Positions 5,224 to 6,440 of a DNA stretch of 6,440 bases are shown piece after piece (position 1 is the first letter of the stretch; each line of letters begins with the position of its first letter). The stretch is from positions 1-6,440 of the forward strand of contig JAEZQV010000212.1 in assembly GCA_023441125.1 (NCBI GenBank), read 5' to 3'. Source of the DNA: Bacillota bacterium (GTDB lineage: Bacteria > Bacillota_C > Negativicutes > Sporomusales > Sporomusaceae). The position numbers and the translations under genes are program-made. The notes under the pieces were generated by a model that did no database searches, had not been told where the DNA came from, and saw only the letters and a program-made list of their open reading frames with translations.

Positions 5224-5547
5224 ATGTCAGATAATTTTTTAAATGCAGACTATACTACGATCGGTAAAGGCTTTGCACGTACCGACAACAGCAATATTTT
5301 AGCCGAGGATTATGCATTGCCGCATGGTCCTGGTAAAGGATTTGCCAAAACAGATTTTGGTAAAGGTTTTGCCCAAACTGACCTGGGAATTTTACTGAAC
5401 GGTCTTCTTAGCATCGGCAAAGGCTTTGCACGCACCGACAGCAATAACATCTTGGCCGAGGACTATGCTACGCCGTATGGCGCCGGCAAAGGTTTTGCCA
5501 AAACAGATTTTGGTAAATTATTCGACCAGCCTTCCGCAGCCTACTAA
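5224..5547 (+). CDS. Repeat protein with five GKGFAxTD motifs, unknown function (candidate multi-core peptide precursor)
   Basis: This 107-residue protein starts at ATG 5224 behind an ideal AGGAGGT site (5211-5217, 6 bases of spacing). The octapeptide GKGFA[R/K/Q]TD occurs five times, at residues 14-21, 37-44, 46-53, 65-72 and 88-95. Two 34-residue units (13-46 and 64-97) agree at 29 positions, each containing NILAEDYA-P-G between two octapeptides. There is no cysteine, signal peptide or membrane segment; a short hydrophobic piece (LGILLNGLLS, 54-63) separates the units. I know of no family with this motif. Short size, exact repeated cores, a strong promoter and no enzyme domain resemble multi-core precursors of modified peptides: FAR, FAK and FAQ would fit aromatic-X-X radical-SAM cyclophane targets, and K, T and D would fit ester- or amide-linked graspetides. 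No modifying enzyme or transporter is encoded in the window, so a plain structural or binding repeat protein is equally possible. Confidence 0.8.
   Translation: MSDNFLNADYTTIGKGFARTDNSNILAEDYALPHGPGKGFAKTDFGKGFAQTDLGILLNGLLSIGKGFARTDSNNILAEDYATPYGAGKGFAKTDFGKLFDQPSAAY
5260..5514 (+). repeat. Two tandem 102-bp coding repeats within the GKGFAxTD gene
   Basis: Bases 5260-5361 and 5413-5514 encode 34-residue units identical at 29 positions, separated by 51 bases. Many of the DNA differences between copies are at third codon positions (for example GGT/GGC, CGT/CGC and GAT/GAC). This suggests an old duplication kept by selection on the protein. Confidence 0.85.
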
Positions 5548-5611
5548 AATAAAATGGCTTGCTTATCAAAGCAGTATTCTGCGCTCATATTACAACAACT
5601 ATGCAGTCAGA

Positions 5612-5654
5612 AATAATCCGCCAAATTCCGTTGCTACGGAATTGGCGGATTATT
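5612..5654 (+). terminator. Strong hairpin downstream of the repeat-protein gene
   Basis: AATAATCCGCCAAATTCCG (5612-5630) pairs with CGGAATTGGCGGATTATT (5637-5654) with a single bulged A and a 6-base loop. It lies 65 bases after the stop codon and is followed by ATATTA, a poor T tract, so it is a probable but imperfect terminator or a transcript-stabilising hairpin. The 5548-5611 interval contains nothing else of note. Confidence 0.6.
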
Positions 5655-5722
5655 ATATTACTCACCGGGAGTTATGCCGGAATAAATTTTTTCCGCATGC
5701 TTACCTTAAACTTGCCGCTAAT

Positions 5723-5766
5723 GCAAACCTCCTATGGTAGTCTTTTCCCTACCATAGGAGGTTTGC
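5723..5766. terminator. Perfect 18-bp inverted repeat between converging genes
   Basis: GCAAACCTCCTATGGTAG (5723-5740) is exactly complementary to 5749-5766 around the loop TCTTTTCC. It sits between the plus-strand repeat-protein gene and the minus-strand small gene ending at 5861. It is followed by GGTTTCTTG on the plus strand and has no T run on the minus strand. It is probably a transcription end or processing signal, although a mobile-element remnant is possible. Confidence 0.5.
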
Positions 5767-5860
5767 GGTTTCTTGCCTGACTTAGGATTATTCGTATGTG
5801 CTCCGGCCCTTTTAGTAGCAGGCTGGAAGTAAAAAAGGGTATGTCCTGCGGCAATAATTA

Positions 5861-5974
5861 TCAGATAGAGGTGTCATCAAACCCAAAACCGGGGATGAGA
5901 AGGAGTATAATAATAATTATTAAGATGATCCACCAGCTGCCGCGGCCACCGCAACCACCAAAACCATTACCCAT
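5861..5974 (-). CDS. Small glycine-rich single-helix protein (YjcZ-like sporulation protein)
   Basis: This 37-residue protein starts at ATG 5974 behind a perfect AAGGAGGT site (5990-5983, 8 bases of spacing). The N-terminus is glycine-rich (MGNGFGGCGGRGSWW), and residues about 14-31 form one very hydrophobic helix of isoleucine and leucine ending in PGFGF. The short tail is DDTSI. This layout, a glycine-rich head followed by a single membrane helix in under 45 residues, is that of the YjcZ-like small proteins found in spore formers, which are linked to sporulation. A cysteine in the head is a minor variation. A sigma-E/K-like promoter lies upstream, supporting expression in the mother cell. 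The family assignment rests on layout rather than on a diagnostic motif, but the translation signals make the gene itself convincing. Confidence 0.7.
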   Translation of the reverse strand: MGNGFGGCGGRGSWWIILIIIIILLLIPGFGFDDTSI

Positions 5975-6017
5975 TATCGGTTACCTCCTTTAAAGCTTAA
6001 ATTTTGCTGACCTAATT

Positions 6018-6045
6018 TAGATTATGCCTCAGGCGGTAGATATGT
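6018..6045 (-). promoter_or_regulatory. Candidate sporulation (sigma-E/sigma-K-like) promoter
   Basis: On the minus strand CATAATCTA (6026-6018) fits the CATAnnnTA -10 pattern of mother-cell sigma factors. ATAT (6043-6040) lies 13 bases upstream, in the position of a sigma-E -35. It is about 44 bases before the small glycine-rich gene. The match is suggestive only, since the motif is short. Confidence 0.4.
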
Positions 6046-6086
6046 TAATGTCTCCTATGCCAAAAATATCTTTACCCCTGCAATCT

Positions 6087-6108
6087 AAAAAAAGTTGCCG
6101 CAAGGCAA
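6087..6108 (-). terminator. Intrinsic terminator after the 43-residue gene
   Basis: On the minus strand TTGCC-TTGC-GGCAA (6108-6095) is followed by C and seven T (6093-6087). It is 33 bases past the stop codon of the 43-residue gene. The stem is short, but the T tract is good. It separates the two small genes into two transcription units. Confidence 0.65.
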
Positions 6109-6140
6109 TCATGTTTTGGTGGAGTCCGCTGCTGAAACAG

Positions 6141-6272
6141 CTACTTTGCCTCTTCCCGTTCTTCCTGCAATTGCTTTAAGGTGTCAATATAGGCGCCATC
6201 ATTGGACTCAGTTTTCGGAATAACCGGTTGAATGGGTTGCCGCCGGGAATCCTTGGGTATTGCTTTAGCCAT
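6141..6272 (-). CDS. Small soluble protein of unknown function (43 residues)
   Basis: ATG 6272 is preceded on the minus strand by GAGGTGA (6286-6280), a fair ribosome binding site 7 bases upstream. The product begins MAKAIPKDSRRQPIQPVIPK, a basic, proline-rich, probably unstructured head. It ends in an acidic-basic helix (YIDTLKQLQEEREEAK) that could form a short coiled coil. There is no cysteine, signal or membrane segment. I do not recognise a family. The gene is followed by its own terminator and preceded by a 12-bp inverted repeat, so it appears to be expressed alone. Translation signals plus terminator make it a likely real gene. Nothing points to a function, although its position beside a sporulation-type gene allows a spore-related role. 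Confidence 0.6.
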   Translation of the reverse strand: MAKAIPKDSRRQPIQPVIPKTESNDGAYIDTLKQLQEEREEAK

Positions 6273-6290
6273 AATTTCATCACCTCGGTA

Positions 6291-6325
6291 CTAGTACTGT
6301 GGCAACCTGAGAACCACAGTACTAG
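6291..6325. repeat. Perfect 12-bp inverted repeat upstream of the 43-residue gene
   Basis: CTAGTACTGTGG (6291-6302) is exactly complementary to CCACAGTACTAG (6314-6325), with an 11-base spacer. The outer part, GTACTAGTAC (6288-6297), is itself palindromic. It lies just upstream of the ribosome binding site and has no T tract on either side. An operator or a leader hairpin is therefore likelier than a terminator. Confidence 0.6.
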
Positions 6326-6382
6326 CCTCTCCGGCAATGAAGCGGGACATACGGCTGGTTGAGCATTTGCTATTTTTCATTA

Positions 6383-6422
6383 TATAGGAATCAACAACGC
6401 CATTGCCTGATATTATAGGAAT
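6383..6422. repeat. Direct repeat TATAGGAAT, 31 bp apart
   Basis: TATAGGAAT occurs at 6383-6391 and 6414-6422, three helical turns apart, about 110-150 bases upstream of the 43-residue gene. On the minus strand each copy overlaps a TATAAT-like box. It could be paired regulator sites or a promoter region; the evidence is thin. Confidence 0.3.
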
Positions 6423-6440
6423 AACTGCACGGCCCCTGAC

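Noticed and set aside
5554..5616. 20-codon frame starting ATGGCTTGC just after the repeat-protein gene
   Set aside because: No ribosome binding site, and it runs into the terminator hairpin; not supportable as a gene.
5426..5740. 104-codon frame overlapping the 3' end of the repeat-protein gene
   Set aside because: Out of frame with the repeats, no ribosome binding site, and it crosses the hairpins at 5612 and 5723.
5723..5766. Insertion-sequence terminal repeat
   Set aside because: The arms are separated by only 8 bases, and there is no transposase or target duplication; a hairpin is the simpler reading.
5796..5993. 65-codon plus-strand open frame near the right end
   Set aside because: It is antisense to the 37-residue gene, which has a perfect ribosome binding site. 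The run of isoleucines on this strand mirrors the AT-rich helix codons.

Overview
The window looks like a chromosomal piece of an anaerobic, spore-forming Bacillota. Shine-Dalgarno sites are strong, base composition is moderate with AT-rich intergenic DNA, and there is a small glycine-rich YjcZ-like sporulation-type protein, a LarA gene and a CoA-disulfide-reductase/rhodanese/TusA gene. The gene set fits Negativicutes such as Sporomusaceae, but that placement is inference and no rRNA or other marker is present.

Layout. Positions 2-514 (+) hold the 3' end of a nickel-dependent lactate racemase family gene (larA), closed by an intrinsic terminator. A good sigma-A promoter at 605-633 drives a 73-residue two-helix membrane protein (666-887, +). 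A degenerate GGGGACGG-type inverted repeat (960-1018) and a terminator (1033-1076) follow. On the minus strand lies a sulfur-metabolism operon read from 3944 down to 1083: promoter and palindromic operator, an ArsR-family repressor (3878-3582), a 652-residue CoA-disulfide-reductase-like flavoprotein with C-terminal rhodanese and TusA domains (3538-1580), and a DsrE-family domain (to 1083). The DsrE frame is joined to the flavoprotein frame exactly at a run of nine A. A -1 slip there would give one four-domain protein of about 818 residues. Upstream, also on the minus strand, is a YkgJ-type cysteine-cluster protein (4765-4133), with several hairpins in its 3' flank.

The 4766-5223 intergenic stretch carries a foldable element with mutually exclusive hairpins and terminators (5033-5104), followed by a near-consensus promoter with a palindrome just downstream of the -10. 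This promoter drives a 107-residue protein built from five GKGFAxTD repeats (5224-5547, +). It has no recognised family and looks like a multi-core modified-peptide precursor or another repeat protein; it is the most novel item here. Two strong hairpins follow. The right end has two minus-strand small genes: a 37-residue glycine-rich single-helix protein (5974-5861) behind a sigma-E/K-like promoter, and a 43-residue unknown protein (6272-6141) behind a 12-bp inverted repeat.

How the genes fit together. The ArsR protein probably senses reactive sulfur or a metal and controls the sulfur-relay flavoprotein operon: FAD/NADH disulfide or persulfide reduction, rhodanese and TusA sulfur carriers, DsrE. 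The remaining genes are single transcription units with no clear link to each other.
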